Below are positions 42,757-54,735 of a stretch of 64,000 nucleotides of DNA, piece after piece. The notes below the pieces were generated by a model. That model saw only the letters and a list, made by a program, of their open reading frames with translations, had not been told where the DNA came from and searched no databases. The stretch comes from Nereocystis luetkeana (taxonomy: Eukaryota; Sar; Phaeophyceae; Laminariales; Laminariaceae). The stretch spans positions 5,684,739-5,748,738 of the forward strand of contig JARUPZ010000013.1 of assembly GCA_031213475.1 (NCBI GenBank). Direction: 5' to 3'. Both the position numbers and the translations under genes were made by a program. Positions within the stretch are counted from its first letter, which is position 1; every line of letters begins with the position of its first letter.

Positions 42757-43391
42757 ATGTACTCGATAGGAGAGATGCACTCTATATCATGCATGGCCGT
42801 AGTCGTATGACCATAGACCCTCGCATCCCTACAACGCCGGGAAGGAGCATGTCGGGGTTTCACCGACCAGGCAGACATTGCTTGCACCAAGCGCGAAGCG
42901 CCGAGAGGGGTCCGTCGAGTCGCATGAAGGGTAAGCTGCATCCTACTAAGAACCACTTACTTGTGAGGAGGACTTGCATATGGATAACAGCTTATTATAT
43001 GAGTTTAATTAATTTCCGGTGTAACCATTTCCAGAAACAGCAATGGGAGTACTATGTAACTGCCTCTTGGGTGCCTTACCATGAACAGTACGTAACACGA
43101 TCAATTCCCAATTGATCGGAGTAAAGGTTGTTTACCTCGCACAAATGATGTAACTCGACCATCAGCTGTGTGTGGGCGACCTCCAAAACAAAAATAAACG
43201 GTACCCTGGTTGTGTAGCTCACGTAGTGAACGACATGTTTTACAGTGTCGTTACCAGCCGACGACAACCCAACCTATACATAAAACAGGGGGGGAGGGGG
43301 TTTACTCGATAGGAGAGATGTGCTCAATATCACGCATGACCGCAGTCGTATGGCAATTGCCCCTCGCATCCCTAAAATAGGAGGGGGTGAT
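42757..43391 (-). mobile_element. Family C repeat, inverted copy plus fragment, with 11-bp flanking repeat
   Basis: 42759-43285 is the reverse complement of the long copies; 43302-43384 is a second fragment of the same end in the same orientation. The unit is bordered by TTTTACGTGGG at 42746-42756 and again at 43392-43402, a candidate 9-11-bp target duplication of the size made by Mutator-like elements. Confidence 0.65.
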
Positions 43392-43409
43392 TTTTACGTG
43401 GGGGGGGCG

Positions 43410-44490
43410 TAGTAGCTAAAACCCACGATGGGACCAACAGCCACATATCTACCCAAATAGTCCAGACCATGTTTGGTCCTGATTACTATGCTCTCCCGCA
43501 AAGGGTTTAGGATAACGTGAAAAAAATAATCGGCCCAACAGTACGCGGGCGGAATAAACTCGACTCGAGTCGAGGAGAAGAGAAATGCCTGAAGTCTTCT
43601 CACGACAAAACAATCTAGGCACGAATCGTGTTGAGGGAGGGGGGAAGGAGAGCCTTCTGTTCTGAGTGACGAAATTATGGGAAGGAAAGAGGAAGCGAAG
43701 CGCGAAGATGGTAAATGAGATGCAGAAACATGAATATAATTGCTTCGGCCCTGCTGCACACGATAGAACTCGTCATGGCGGTTTACTCGTATCTCCCCGA
43801 TGGATAGCTCCCTCTTCTTGTGTTTATGGTTCTGAAGTGCCAAGGGATGAATGGTGTATAGCACCGGCCGTAGTACCGTTTCCTGACGTTCTGCGGTACC
43901 TGTTACGCTGTGTCTTGTTTTTCTTTGAACGGGACGCCATTTAGCCTGATTTTGTTACACCCTTCTTTCTAGGAAGAAATGTTTCATGTGAGAACATCAT
44001 CACCCTTGGAGCCAACCCACAGTAGAGGTGCACCAGAAAGTTCCTGAGCCCCTAACACTAGGGGCTCAATATCTCCCCCGATAAAATACGTCGGAAAAAA
44101 TCGTTCGTGCCACCCGACCGGCACTTACTTACTTGTATGCGCTAGTCCCAAAACGAATATATATGCGAGTAAAGGTTTCATTCTCTCTGGTAGTTCCTCA
44201 CTTAAGGATCTCAATTGGTCAGAAACCTTTGTCCAACCAAAGTGCACCCCCTACCGTGGGGTGGATCCTTGCATATTATATCTCCAAGCGGACGTTACCC
44301 AGTCAAGAAGATTTTCGGAAGGGTTCCTAATAAAAGTCGGAAGGCCTGGGGCGTAGAGGACGATATGGCGGGACTGATCAGAGGGGAGGAGGCGATGCGA
44401 TTTTTCTTGCCTGCTCTTCGTTCATGGACCTGGGACTGGCTATCAGCAGCGCACAATCTCATTTCATACATACGCGCTGATTGGTGATTA
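43410..44490 (+). repeat. Duplicated block (copy of 24240-25060)
   Basis: Continues the AspRS-derived duplication past the family C insertion. It carries an extra ~270 bp (about 43990-44265) absent from the parent, including CTGAGCCCCTAACACTAGGGGCTCA, a 21-bp-class palindrome region. Confidence 0.85.
43530..43720 (+). mobile_element. tRNA-derived SINE, old copy inside the duplicated block
   Basis: Counterpart of 24405-24620: CGACTCGAGTCGAGGAG, TCTCACGACAAAAC, AGAGCCTTCTGTTCTGAGTG. Confidence 0.6.
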
Positions 44491-44739
44491 TTACGCCAGC
44501 AATTAATTGCTCCAGTATCAACATTTAATGATTACCGGGAATACGAGCGAAACGGCGACCTCATAACCAAGCCACGTATAATATGCCTGTTAGGGCCCAT
44601 CTTAACGGGGAACGCTACCAGGAAGTCAAACTTCAATTTCAAAGAATTTTAATTTGATCTCGTAAAAAAAAACGTGTTTGTGTCCTATCGGGGAACAGCG
44701 TACTATTAATAGTTGTCAATAAAAAAATAATCCGGACAA

Positions 44740-45235
44740 AACGCACCGCGTCACACAACGCCCAGCGGACAAACAACGACGCACGTAGACGAGAGCGAAG
44801 GTTTGCGCTGCTGCCTGCGCGCCGCCGCCAGCCTCTTTTTCTTTTTCGTCGCGCAGGAGGATAGGAATCTATCACTCTCAGGGTGTCTGCTTGGGTGGGC
44901 GGAGGGAACCCTCAAGCGCCACGTACGTCGTGCGGAACAGCAGCGGCGATGCAGCTATCGAGGTCTCGAGCGTACCCTCCGTGTTTTCGCTCGTTTGCAC
45001 GGGTTTCGTGATTGTTGGCCGATCGGGCAGGCCGAAAATTTGGGATTGCGGCCGCCATGATTACTATTTGAGGCGCCACCGCGGGGGTACGATGTGCTAT
45101 GGTCTGTGGGCGTGGGCGCAGCTATTGGTCCGATCACCTCTCGTTGAGGCTCGCGTTTTATCGCCTCGATCGTCGTCACCAAAGTGGCCAAGAATCGCCC
45201 CAGACTCCACCGGAGGTGTTGACCCACCATGAATA
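44740..45235. other. GC-rich island with open frames on both strands
   Basis: Markedly GC-richer than its AT-rich flanks. The plus frame reads SSATYVVRNSSGDAAIEVSS.. to a stop at 45230-45232 with an acceptor-like ctctcag at 44875-44881. The minus frame starts ATG at 45230. Either could be an exon of an unrecognised gene, or it may be a promoter/CpG island. Confidence 0.3.
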
Positions 45236-45509
45236 TGCTATGTCAAGACCGAAGAACTCCAAAATTCCAAATTGAAATAAAAAAATATCACACGAAAAAA
45301 GTCCCAAAAGACTTTTCACTAAAATTCAATTTTTCTAGTTTCATTTACCTGCTTGGTCGTTCACTCTTCGGCCAATCAGATTCAAATTAAAATAGAAAAA
45401 AAAAACAAATTGAAAAAAATAAACGTCCCCGTTAAGATGGGCCCTTAGTCTGCAGCACTTCAAGGGCACGGTGCCAAAATTATTTCCAGAAGGACTTATT
45501 TCGCTTTTT

Positions 45510-46140
45510 TTGTCGGCATTTTTCCATCCCATGTATTATCTTGCTCCTGCTCCCTCTTAAGTCGTAGCTCAGATCTGGAGTCACATGGCACGCCCTTCTT
45601 CCCCCTAACCACTGCAGCACGTGCCTTGCGCTTTTGTCGCCAAAAGGTTCAGCATTTTCTTCCCTCGTCGACTCGTGTCTAACTGTGCCTACCCAGAACA
45701 GACAAATCGGAAAAATGGGAACGAAGCCTAAAATGAGAACCAAGCCGTATCTCCAGAACCATGTGGTGTATCAGAGAACCAAAATGATCCTGCGAAACCC
45801 CTTGGCCAGCCCTGTGAGAGGAGCTCGTCAGAACGGTCATGCTCCATCTCGTGCCTTCGGGTGGGCGCAAAAAGCGATATACGCTGGCTCTATTGTGATT
45901 TCTCTAGATGCTGGCTACCGCGGCGATGCCGAGGACTTCCAGCCTGAGCGACAGCTCATTCGAAGGCTGCTGTACAGCCCCACAGGACTGTCAACTTTTT
46001 TTCTTGGAGTTGTACACAATTGGTTTGCTTTCTAAAAAAAAACGTCCGTTCCCATTTTTTGTTTCGTTCCCATTTTTCCGTTTTGTCTGTTCCAGGCTCT
46101 TCTTATTTAAGGCGCTCTCGGCAGTTGTTGGGGTCATGTG
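45510..46140 (-). mobile_element. tRNA-derived SINE interrupted by family E
   Basis: 45510-45696 matches the SINE body on the minus strand (CCCTCGTCGACTCG..CTGTGCCTACCCA on plus), and 46092-46140 resumes with AAGGCGCTCTCGGCAGTTGTTG, next in the SINE order. The interruption is the family E element. Confidence 0.8.
45697..46091 (+). mobile_element. Family E TIR element, copy 1, with conserved 106-codon frame
   Basis: 395 bp with ~29-bp terminal inverted repeats, AACAGACAAATCGGAAAAAT..ATTTTTCCG(T/A)TTTGTCTGTT. An open frame from ATG 45715 to about 46035 begins MGTKPKMRTKPYLQNHVVYQ. Other copies are at 50874-51270 (-) and 60834-61224 (+) and differ at very few positions. No transposase motif is visible, so non-autonomous; near identity implies recent movement. 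Confidence 0.85.
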
Positions 46141-46144
46141 ATAA

Positions 46145-48950
46145 ATATAGCGCCACTTCATATGGAGAATCGGACCCCTGACACCAACGCTAGTAGTATC
46201 CGAGGTTACCCAACACTGAATACAAGGATTAAATATACCACCGGGACGTAAATCCCGCCGTGATGTTATTCGTTTATGAACATTCTTGGGACTTCAGAGA
46301 GAAAAAGTTGATGGCAACGGACGACTACAGAACTGTGACTGCGTGGTCGGGGGGTGACAGAAATTGGCGTCCGGGTTACAATGCAAGGATTCGTACGGCA
46401 CGGCCGCAAGACGGTCTACCTGTACTGCCGGGCGCATGCAGCTCGTGAACGATTGATAGCACCAAGCGCGTTCATTGTTTAGGGTGCTATCTCGGGACCC
46501 CAAAGGTCTCACCCGACCTTGCGCGAAACGTACGCATCGGTGACGGCGGCGAGTCGAAAACCCTTTAATTCGTACCTGGTACATGGTATTATACTTACCA
46601 CTATCATCTTGATGAAAGACAAATCGTTACGCCGTCGGTATCGTTGAGAGGGATGGGTTGTCCCGCCATGTGTGCGTGGGCACATGTATATGTGTGGGTA
46701 TCCTGCCGCGCGCTGCAGTAGTACCTACCATACATAGGGCACGAGGGTATCCGCAGCCCGCAGCGATTCACGTGGAACAGCTGTAGACACCTTTCTACGG
46801 TTAAAACCCAACAATTCGTTTAGTCGGCACCTCCGTTTCACGACTGATGTTTAGCCCGACTAAATAACTAGTCGACGACTCAAGTCGTGCAGACGCACGG
46901 CGCTATCTGCTATATATAGTACATTTATTGCGTACTCCAGTACCTTGTATTCCGGAGGCTGGAGAGAGCCAACATATAAACATGGCTTGTCGAATTCGAT
47001 TCTAGGCGATTGTCAAGACGTTTCACACAGGCCACAAAAAAAAACGAATTGTTCGTAGCACTCACACACAAGGACGCTGACCGCACTCGTATTCTACACC
47101 GCTGTCATAGTGCCGTAGGGTAAGATTCACCAGAGATCGCCTTCTCAGCTAAACAATCAAATGAGTCATCTGGTTGCAACAAGTAGTAGTGCCCGTTTGA
47201 GCTGACATGAAGGAACCATTTTTATTTCCAGACATTCGACTGGGCCAGGTCGCTGGTGGCATGAAACGTATTTTATATATATATACAGACACAACATGCG
47301 AGCATGATTTGGCCGTGATACGGTAAAACGCGGTTGGGGGACCTGAATGTTTCCGTTTTTTGTCTTCAGACATACCAGGTTCATGGTTTCTGTCACGCAT
47401 AATATATATATATACCAGGAAAGTTTCGTGTCATCCCTAACTTTTCTTGCCCCTCTCTTACCCCGAATACAATGTGTCCTCCCATTTCTCTCTCAAGCCT
47501 CTTCATTCATGTGATTTATTCCCAGCTTCCCACATTCCCTTCAGAACTGCTGTACTTCCGCCACCACTATGGCCCTACCGCCGTGGGGGCTGGGGGGTCG
47601 CAAACTCCCTAGTATGGTATACGGAACATATGTATGGAGAATCCCTGAACAATGGGCAGGGCTGCATTTTTTCCCCTCAACTCTAGATATTAAGGGGACG
47701 CTAGCACGCTCAGAAATGCGTCGTCAAGTACCCGCTCGTAGGCGCTTCGGCAGCATGTTCATACGACTTGGAATTAGAGTGAGGCATCTTCAACCGAGAT
47801 CTGGTCGACGCAGATATTATATATACGAGAATCCTGAGATTTTTAGCCCATTTTTGCATTTTTTATGAGCCCAATAACTCACTACTCATCATGGGGACGA
47901 ACTTTTGCGCCCAGCAGCACCTCCTTTGACGACGACCAACGACTTTCTACGATGTATATCATCCGCCTGGAGAACAGCAATCTTGTAGTGAAGGCCATTT
48001 CTTTATCGGTGATGTAGCCATTGATTGGGCTGTGCTCCCGCGCGTGTTTTTTTTTTTTTTCGTGTTTGTGCGAGTTTTCTGTGCTATAATACTCGCTCGC
48101 AACTTCCAATAATAATACACGAAAAACACCTCGTGAGTCGTTTCTCGCTACCTATGGCTGCCCTCTGGCGCACCCGACGCCTTCGCAGACCCCATCATGA
48201 GCATCCCTCTACTTCGCGGGTTCTAGTTTCCTGTGAGGAGCTGTAGCTGTCCGCAAGTAATAAGTGAAGTGCAAACCATCAGCTGGGGGTTGTCCCATTT
48301 TGTGCGCCCCAAATTTCAACCGATTCGATGTCGACCACACTGCAGCACCTCTTCTTGGTCGAGGTGTGGGCCTCTGTTTAAGATCTGCGGGGGGGTCAAG
48401 CTCGAAAGGAACACAAGCCGCTGTGATGAACCTCTAGTAATTCACCGTCGCTCTCCGGTAAGCACGAAGCAGCCGGAGTTCTAAATGCAGCGCGTGCTAA
48501 GATGGCGTTTTTTTTTTCTGTTCCGGCAAAGCTTCTAGAGGGTAGAGTGACCGGAATCCCGGGGGGCAGGACCTTAAGAGCTCGAAAAAGCGTCCTCTCT
48601 CGGTCGTCGTTGGCCCTCGTACCTTTTGTTTTCTCTAGATATTGAATTTCGTACGGTATGCACGTATTGGTGCTGCAAATTCGTTTTTCCGGTAGGAAAT
48701 GTCTCCATTCTATCGTCGTTACCCCTCGTATCTTGGGAGCGCCTAATTACAACAGCCCATCCATGGGTTGTAATTACTTCCCGTATCTTTCGATTTCCCC
48801 CCCCCCCGCAGGGCATTGCTTTTCGTACATCACGTGCGTTCTGGTCCCGCGTTTCTATTTTCCAGTGAATTGTAAGAGTTCGAGTTCGTTTGTTGTTGTC
48901 CTTGTTGGTTTCGCTTGGAAGTGTTTCCCTTAGATACGAGTTGCACCACA
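46145..48950. other. Unassigned DNA
   Basis: No convincing gene. Poly-T at 48047-48060, (TA)n near 47271 and 47402. A minus-strand frame at 47882-48093 (separate entry) is the only candidate exon. Confidence 0.4.
47882..48093 (-). other. Possible terminal exon, unidentified
   Basis: The minus-strand frame ends SKEVLLGAKVRPHDE and a stop, following PINGYITDKEMAFTTRLLFS. An AG acceptor lies at about 48032, but an A-run replaces the pyrimidine tract. No family recognised. It might belong with 52095-52310. Confidence 0.2.
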
Positions 48951-48957
48951 GCAGCAG

Positions 48958-49067
48958 TATTACGGGGGACCATAGTAAACAGGACCAAAATATGGTTATT
49001 AAAAACGGTGGAATATATAGTTTTGTGTACGTACCGTAGGCCCTGCTTAGTATGGCCCCCCGCAATA
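48958..49067. mobile_element. Family A MITE
   Basis: 110 bp, TATTACGGGGGACCATAGTA to TATGGCCCCCCGCAATA. A 228-codon minus frame runs straight through it and is therefore spurious. Confidence 0.9.
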
Positions 49068-49299
49068 GTAATACAGTACGGTACGACCTTCCGGGTCCTG
49101 AGACTAGACAGCTTGGCAGTAGAGTGCGGCGGGTCTGCTGTCCTGTGAGATCTTGAAACATGTCTTGCTTTTGGTACGACGTATTGCACCACGGGCTCTG
49201 TCTCCAGCTTTCTCTACGTACAGTCAAGTGACTCAATAGACTTGCGCGCAGCACATACATTCGAAATTACAAAAATTGGGTCGTCGTGGGAGATTGCAA

Positions 49300-49655
49300 T
49301 ACCGTGAAGGTCTTAGTCCGTTGGGCTGAAGGTAAAAGGTTAACCAATCGCCCACGCAATTTAAACCTCATAAAACTCTCCCCCCCTGGAACGGACCGGA
49401 TTTTACGGGCCGACGCGCCACCAAACGCGGTTCCAATTTCTCGGGGTCCAGAAGCATTTTTCAGATTCTTGACATACATACATGAGGAAACTCACTTTTA
49501 TTTCGAAAAGCGATTTCGTGGTGGACGTGAGATCCGAAGTCACGACCAACGACCCATGTTCTGCCGCCATCGCCATTATTTGTGAAGGTCTTACTCCGTT
49601 GGACTAAAGGTCAGAGGTTAAACAATCGCCTACACAATCTAAGCCTCATAGCAGC
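49300..49655. repeat. ~72-bp direct repeat flanking ~210 bp
   Basis: GTGAAGGTCTTA.TCCGTTGG.CT..AGGTTAA.CAATCGCC.AC.CAAT at about 49302-49372 recurs at 49582-49652. The spacing is too short for an LTR element with coding capacity; a solo duplication is possible. Confidence 0.7.
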
Positions 49656-49817
49656 AGTACACACTTTATATTCGTTTGTTCGAGCTTGCATGCTCTAGAC
49701 GCTATGAATGGTCATGGTACTACTTACTGTAGAGTACTCTTAGGCACTACCAGGTATACTGTAGTGGCGTGCACGTGGCAAAGGGAGAAGGCCCCGACGG
49801 TGAACAGGAAAGCCTAA

Positions 49818-49910
49818 CCCTTCTAGAACCGCAGTTAGTTCCGTTTTGGGGACAAACCACTCAATAATTTAAGTAGTTCGCCCCCAAAAATGGACCGCTG
49901 TCCTAAAAGT
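49818..49910. mobile_element. Family B hairpin element, copy 4
   Basis: GAACCGCAGTTAGTTCCGTT..GGGGACA faces TCGCCCCCAAAAATGGACC. It has a 4-base insertion (TTAG-like) in the left arm and is the most diverged copy. Confidence 0.75.
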
Positions 49911-50073
49911 GGTGGATGTCGCCGACGATGTGACGACATTGTTTCGAAGGAGCCCACCTACTACTGGAGTACAGCTGTAGTAACTAAACTTTCCCGCGTA
50001 ATGTCGCGATTAGTAGTTAATGTATTGCGTGTGCTACTGTAGTACTGAATGGTATCCCCTTCCTCCTTCGCAG

Positions 50074-50151
50074 TAAAAAGAGTGTTCTGGTGTATACAGA
50101 CCGTCTTGGGAAACCCAATGCACATCGCAGCGTTCCCTGAAGGCGATGACG
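50074..50151 (+). other. Possible internal exon, unidentified
   Basis: Strong pyrimidine tract and acceptor (tccccttcctccttcgcag), open frame KRVFWCIQTVLGNPMHIAAF.., donor gtgcgt. No partner exon of matching phase was found nearby. Confidence 0.25.
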
Positions 50152-50873
50152 GTGCGTATAGACAAGATTAAATATGACTGGGCGGGGTGAGGGTGTGTAG
50201 ACACGCCGTTGTGTAATGTTAGTGTGAGGACACGATTAGTTATACTGAATTGTCGTTTTCGCTGTTACTCCTTGTTTCGCGGCTACCTGCGTGTTTTGAA
50301 GAGACGGGAAATGACACCCTTGGCAGCACAACACACATTGGCTGCAGATTGATGAAGAGTTTGCATCACCGTGGTTGTGTTTTACAACGTGAATATAATT
50401 TTCCGAGAAATATGTATGATTGCATTGTTATCTTACGAGGTTGATAGATCGTTGCAGGCTTGTTGGGGAGTACGAAAGCTGAAGAAATTGAGCCTTTGGT
50501 TGCTTCGAAAGTACATGTGTTTGTATTGTGTTTGCAGTGAAACGTGGTGGCTGGTAGCTGGTCGGATAATATTCGTTGCCCGAAGGGCTTAGACTATTGC
50601 TTACATCGGGTGAATTATATGTTATGTATGTGGAGAATAATGTATGCTATCTCGGTTTACCGTTATGATATATATATATATGTATATATGGCGATAGTAG
50701 GGGGCAAACGGAGACTTTTGTCCGGGGGAAGCTAACATTCTCTAGCATGCCGTTTGTCAATACCTGGTAGTGTTTTTCTAAAGCACGCTGTTATAGTCTC
50801 TTCTACGAGATTTACAGTTTCAAGCGGGACTTTGGAAGAGGTTTTTTCGTTGGGACGGGTTTCCTCTTTAAGA

Positions 50874-51270
50874 AACAGACAAATCGGAAAAATGGGAACG
50901 AAACAAAAAAAAAATGAGAACGGACGTTTTTGTTTTTAGAAAGCAAACCAATTGTGTACAACTCCAAGAAAAAAAGTTGACAGTCCTGTGGGGCTGTACA
51001 GCAGCCTTCGAATGAGCTGTCGCTCAGGCTGGAAGTCCTCGGCATCGCCGCGGTAGCCAGCATCTAGAGAAATCACAATAGAGCCAGCATATATCGCTTT
51101 TTGCGCCCACCCGAAGGCACGAGATGGAGCATGACCGTTCTGACGAGCTCCTCTCACAGGGCTGGCCAAGGGGTTTCGCAGGATCATTTTGATTATCTGA
51201 TACACCACATGGTTCTGGAGATACGGCTTGGTTCTCATTTTAGGCTTCGTTCCCATTTTTCCGATTTGTT
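50874..51270 (-). mobile_element. Family E TIR element, copy 2
   Basis: Inverted relative to copies 1 and 3; the frame is intact (51256-50936). Flanks TTTAAGA before 50874 and TTAAGA at 51269-51274 could be a target duplication, with the right terminus shortened by a few bases. Confidence 0.85.
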
Positions 51271-52094
51271 AAGACTTGCCCGTTTGGTTGATTCAGGTAA
51301 ATTGAGTGCTACAGTAATATTTGTTGTTCGCTGTGACCATTACCTGGTGAAGATCACAGGAGGGTGTTGGTTTCGACTCTTCTTCTACGATGCGGCACTT
51401 ACTGCTTGCCGGTTGGGGGCATAGGCATATTATGGGGTTCGGAAAGCCAAATGTGTGAAGTATTTTTCCCTCTCGAGTACAATTTTGTGTTCATGCTCGT
51501 GTGCAGAGTTACGCCGGCGCATCGGCCAGCGGGGAAATTGCAAGGATTTCTCCGCCCGCAGGAGTGAGTGTATGGCTGAGTCGCCGGACAAGTTATTATG
51601 CCGCTACATACAGCGCCCTCGACAACGCTTGGCAAGCGACAGGATAGATTGTCCGTGCGGGGGCGGAAGAAACGCGGCAAGGGGTATCAGGTGAACACAC
51701 ACGTATATGATGTTCACAGCAGTAGGTGACACAATGCAGTGTTAAGGCATTGATTCCGTAGCTTCAGACAAATGAAGGTAGGCGGTAACGTTGTTGCGTT
51801 TGTGGGAGTCCCCATCGGGATTTCGCTCGTACAAGCAAACTTGTTTTCATAAAATTCGCTTCTTTGTTGGCGTCTCCCGGGCGTTGAGTCCAAAACTACC
51901 TCAGGCATTATACCCGTTTGATCTAGCCGGTGTTGAATTTTGTGGAAACACAGCAGTGGAAATTACGAGGAAACACGCAACATCCCCCTAGTGCAATGCA
52001 AAATATCCTAGTTTTACCGACCACCAGACCTGGCGCACATACGTACCGAACGAGATTCCGCATCACGGCGACGCATGATGTTGGAAATTTTCAC

Positions 52095-52310
52095 CCAATT
52101 CCCTCCCGATGAGTCCTGGTAGTACTCCCCGTGCGTGTCTTCTGCTAGTTTGAACTCGCCGCCCCAGGCCTCAGAGAAAACTTGAACTGCGAACCACCCT
52201 TTTGGCCTTGCCGCGGGAACGGCGTTGAGGCTGCCTAGCTCGCGGTCATGGGCATTTATCGTGTTTGTCATCCCCCAATGTGCAGCCGAAAAAGTGATGT
52301 CGATCACTCT
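52095..52310 (-). other. Possible internal exon, unidentified (72 codons, phase 0/0)
   Basis: Frame RVIDITFSAAHWGMTNTINA to SSGGNW between acceptor cttgtatacag and donor gtgaaa. Composition is protein-like (GWFAVQVFSEAWGGEFKL). It lies downstream of the membrane-protein gene on the same strand but after that gene's stop, so it is a separate gene if real. Confidence 0.35.
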
Positions 52311-52349
52311 CTGTATACAAGTACATGGTACAGAAAGAAGAGGAATACG

Positions 52350-53700
52350 CAAAAACCCCGAAATAAAACATATGTTAGACTACTACTGTGCGTTGGTCAA
52401 ATAGTAGTCCAAGTCGATAAATACTTCAGACTTCGCATCAACCTACTCCAAGTGTTGCCGCGCCTTTACCCTTTTCTTGTGATACCTACTTTTACGCTCC
52501 AATTCCATTCAAAAAATTGATACGCGGCATGACCCAACACTCAAAAGTGTTGTTTACTGTCTCCGTGTGGCCCTTAGGTGTGTGGCTGTACCCAGTACGA
52601 TGACGCCTGGGTGTGCTTTGCAATATTCTGTAGAACAGTTCGCACATCCGCGTACATGACAGCCCCGCATTTCGGTGAAACGTAGATCCAAACCAACGCA
52701 CGCTCCCATACGATCAGAACAAGTCCACGTAACCAGAGTCCGTGAACAATGAAACTACACGGTGTCCTCTAGGAGATCGCGTTACCCCCTATCTCCAGCT
52801 AGTTCCGACCTAGGTAGTGAGGCAAGCAAGTCCCACTTCGAGAGCCTCCCTCGATTGCCAACCCCAAGCGCAAAACTGATTCCATTCAACCCCAACTAAC
52901 TCCGAAATAACCGTTCATGTCAACATTTTATGTTGTCTTAAACTCCACGTACTGCATACCGCCCTGGACCGCATCGTAAGGGACGCTAAGGTATTCTAGT
53001 GACTACTAAATGGTCCGTACATACCCGTCCGCTGTAGTGTTAACAGTGGTTTATCTTTCACGCCAGGCATACCCCTCAAGGGTAACTCAGGTTGATTCGT
53101 TGTACACTGCTAACCCGCTTGCTGTCGCCCTGTTTCCTCTTTGTTTACTACAAGGTTCATGCTTCGTGCACGGCACTCCTAAATATCCCTTCATACAAAG
53201 GGCTAGCCCGAGAGTTCCACGACGAAAACGTTCGGGAATGTTTCTCGACTGCCAGGCAACATAACGAAATAGGGAAGCGAACCCAAAGAGCAGATGCCGT
53301 CCTTTGGGTGATATGTATCGGTTGCGATATATATATATATGTATATTACATTACATGTATATATATATATATATTTAGACCCCAGTACCTTCATTATTAA
53401 TATAAGTATATTTAGACCCCAGTACCTTCATTATTAGAGGTCAACATACACAATACTGCACATTCACTAGCAATGATGCGAGAGAGCTACGCATGTTTCA
53501 GCTGCGCCCTAAACTGTCGCCTCCTTTGCGGTGCTCGAGGGACTTCATAGTTCCTGCCCGAAAACATCGACTATAATACAGCACCCGCTATGGGAGGCCA
53601 ATACTACTACGGCATGACAACTCGACGGAAATCATTTCGAGCTCGGTTAGGTGTTGGGTCGAACATGTGCCCTTGACTCCCTTTCGCGGCAAGCACTACC
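52350..53700. other. Intergenic DNA between minus-strand genes
   Basis: (TA)n at 53329-53374, then a 37-bp tandem pair (TATTTAGACCCCAGTACCTT) at 53373-53440. No gene recognised. Confidence 0.5.
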
Positions 53701-53718
53701 CTGCCAGCCTACCCCTCT

Positions 53719-54735
53719 TTAGTCTTTCCGACCCGTGTATCTCGAATACAGCGATGGCGTACGGCTGCGGGCCAGGGTTGCAGCTGTTCGTAGCCTGGCC
53801 GCCTGCCTCACCCTACGCCACTCCACCACCAAAAGCGCGGTCTGAAGCAACACCGTGGCGAGCATGGCGACGTTAGCCGAAATAAGAACCACAGAAAATG
53901 CCGTGACAGCCTCTGTCGAGTCGATGCCGACCTCCAACTTCATGAGGAGGGCTATGTACACGCTGCCCACGATGATACCGCCCCCCCAACGATAAAGCAT
54001 TGCGTCGACTTCCCTTTCGAAGGGAGACATAGACTCCGCTAGAAACACAAACGCTAACGCAATTAAAAGAACGATGGCTATCTGGGCGGTGCTGTTGGGG
54101 AGGACAAACGCCGCTGTGCCAGTTAGAGCGATACTACGGCCGCACTCCACCACCTCGTAAAAGTATCGGGATGGTCGATACGCGCCCCAAATTCCCCTCG
54201 ACGGCTGCAAATGCGCCATTGTTTCCCGGTCCGGCTGAACGAGGTCGTGTCGGTTACGAGCAAGAAGCCAAGTCAACACGGCGGGTATACCAACAGGGTA
54301 AACACACACCATGAAGAGCGCATACACCTCGTACGCGCTGTGGCGAGGGGTTAAACAGCTCACGCTGTACTCCGCCCGAAGGTAGCTGCCTCCGTCGTCC
54401 AACTCGTCGCACGCAAACGCTTGGAATACCTTGTACGAAACCGGGGAATAAACGAAGAGTGCGAGGTAGAGCGCTGCAGACTGGTGTTTTTGCCGTACGA
54501 CCCTGATTGCGGGCTCAGATACAATGTTTCGCCTCTTTCCGAATACGTAACTGCCCGCCAGAGCTAGAAGCACGAGGGCCGGCGTGATCGTAGCGAACAG
54601 AAGGCGGTCGTAATAGTCGGTAGCGATAAAGCACGAGTATGACCAAACGAATTCGAGATCCAGGTTGACCGGGTTCAGCTTGGAAATAAACCTCGTGTAG
54701 ATTTCAGGATAGACGTTTCCTGCGATGGTGGAAAA
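53719..54735 (-). CDS. Membrane-protein gene, terminal multi-pass exon
   Basis: 339 codons including the stop. FSTIAGNVYPEIYTRFISKL leads to helices around LLFATITPALVLLALAG, ALYLALFVYSPVSYKVF, VYALFMVCVYPVGIPAVL, IAIVLLIALAFVFL, GGGIIVGSVYIALLM and VVLISANVAMLATVLL. It ends with a short Arg-rich cytoplasmic tail. Acceptor cgtgaaaagtt-independent: cacgccag at 54742-54736. Confidence 0.92.
   Translation of the reverse strand, partial: FSTIAGNVYPEIYTRFISKLNPVNLDLEFVWSYSCFIATDYYDRLLFATITPALVLLALAGSYVFGKRRNIVSEPAIRVVRQKHQSAALYLALFVYSPVSYKVFQAFACDELDDGGSYLRAEYSVSCLTPRHSAYEVYALFMVCVYPVGIPAVLTWLLARNRHDLVQPDRETMAHLQPSRGIWGAYRPSRYFYEVVECGRSIALTGTAAFVLPNSTAQIAIVLLIALAFVFLAESMSPFEREVDAMLYRWGGGIIVGSVYIALLMKLEVGIDSTEAVTAFSVVLISANVAMLATVLLQTALLVVEWRRVRQAARLRTAATLARSRTPSLYSRYTGRKD

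Noticed and set aside
41970..43391. A single Pack-type transposon carrying the AspRS exon
   Set aside because: Attractive because inverted family C arms flank the exon, but the duplicated AspRS-adjacent sequence continues beyond the right arm and before the left arm, so separate insertions into a segmental duplicate explain it better.
48574..49260. 228-codon minus-strand frame
   Set aside because: Reads straight through a complete family A MITE and has no recognisable domain.
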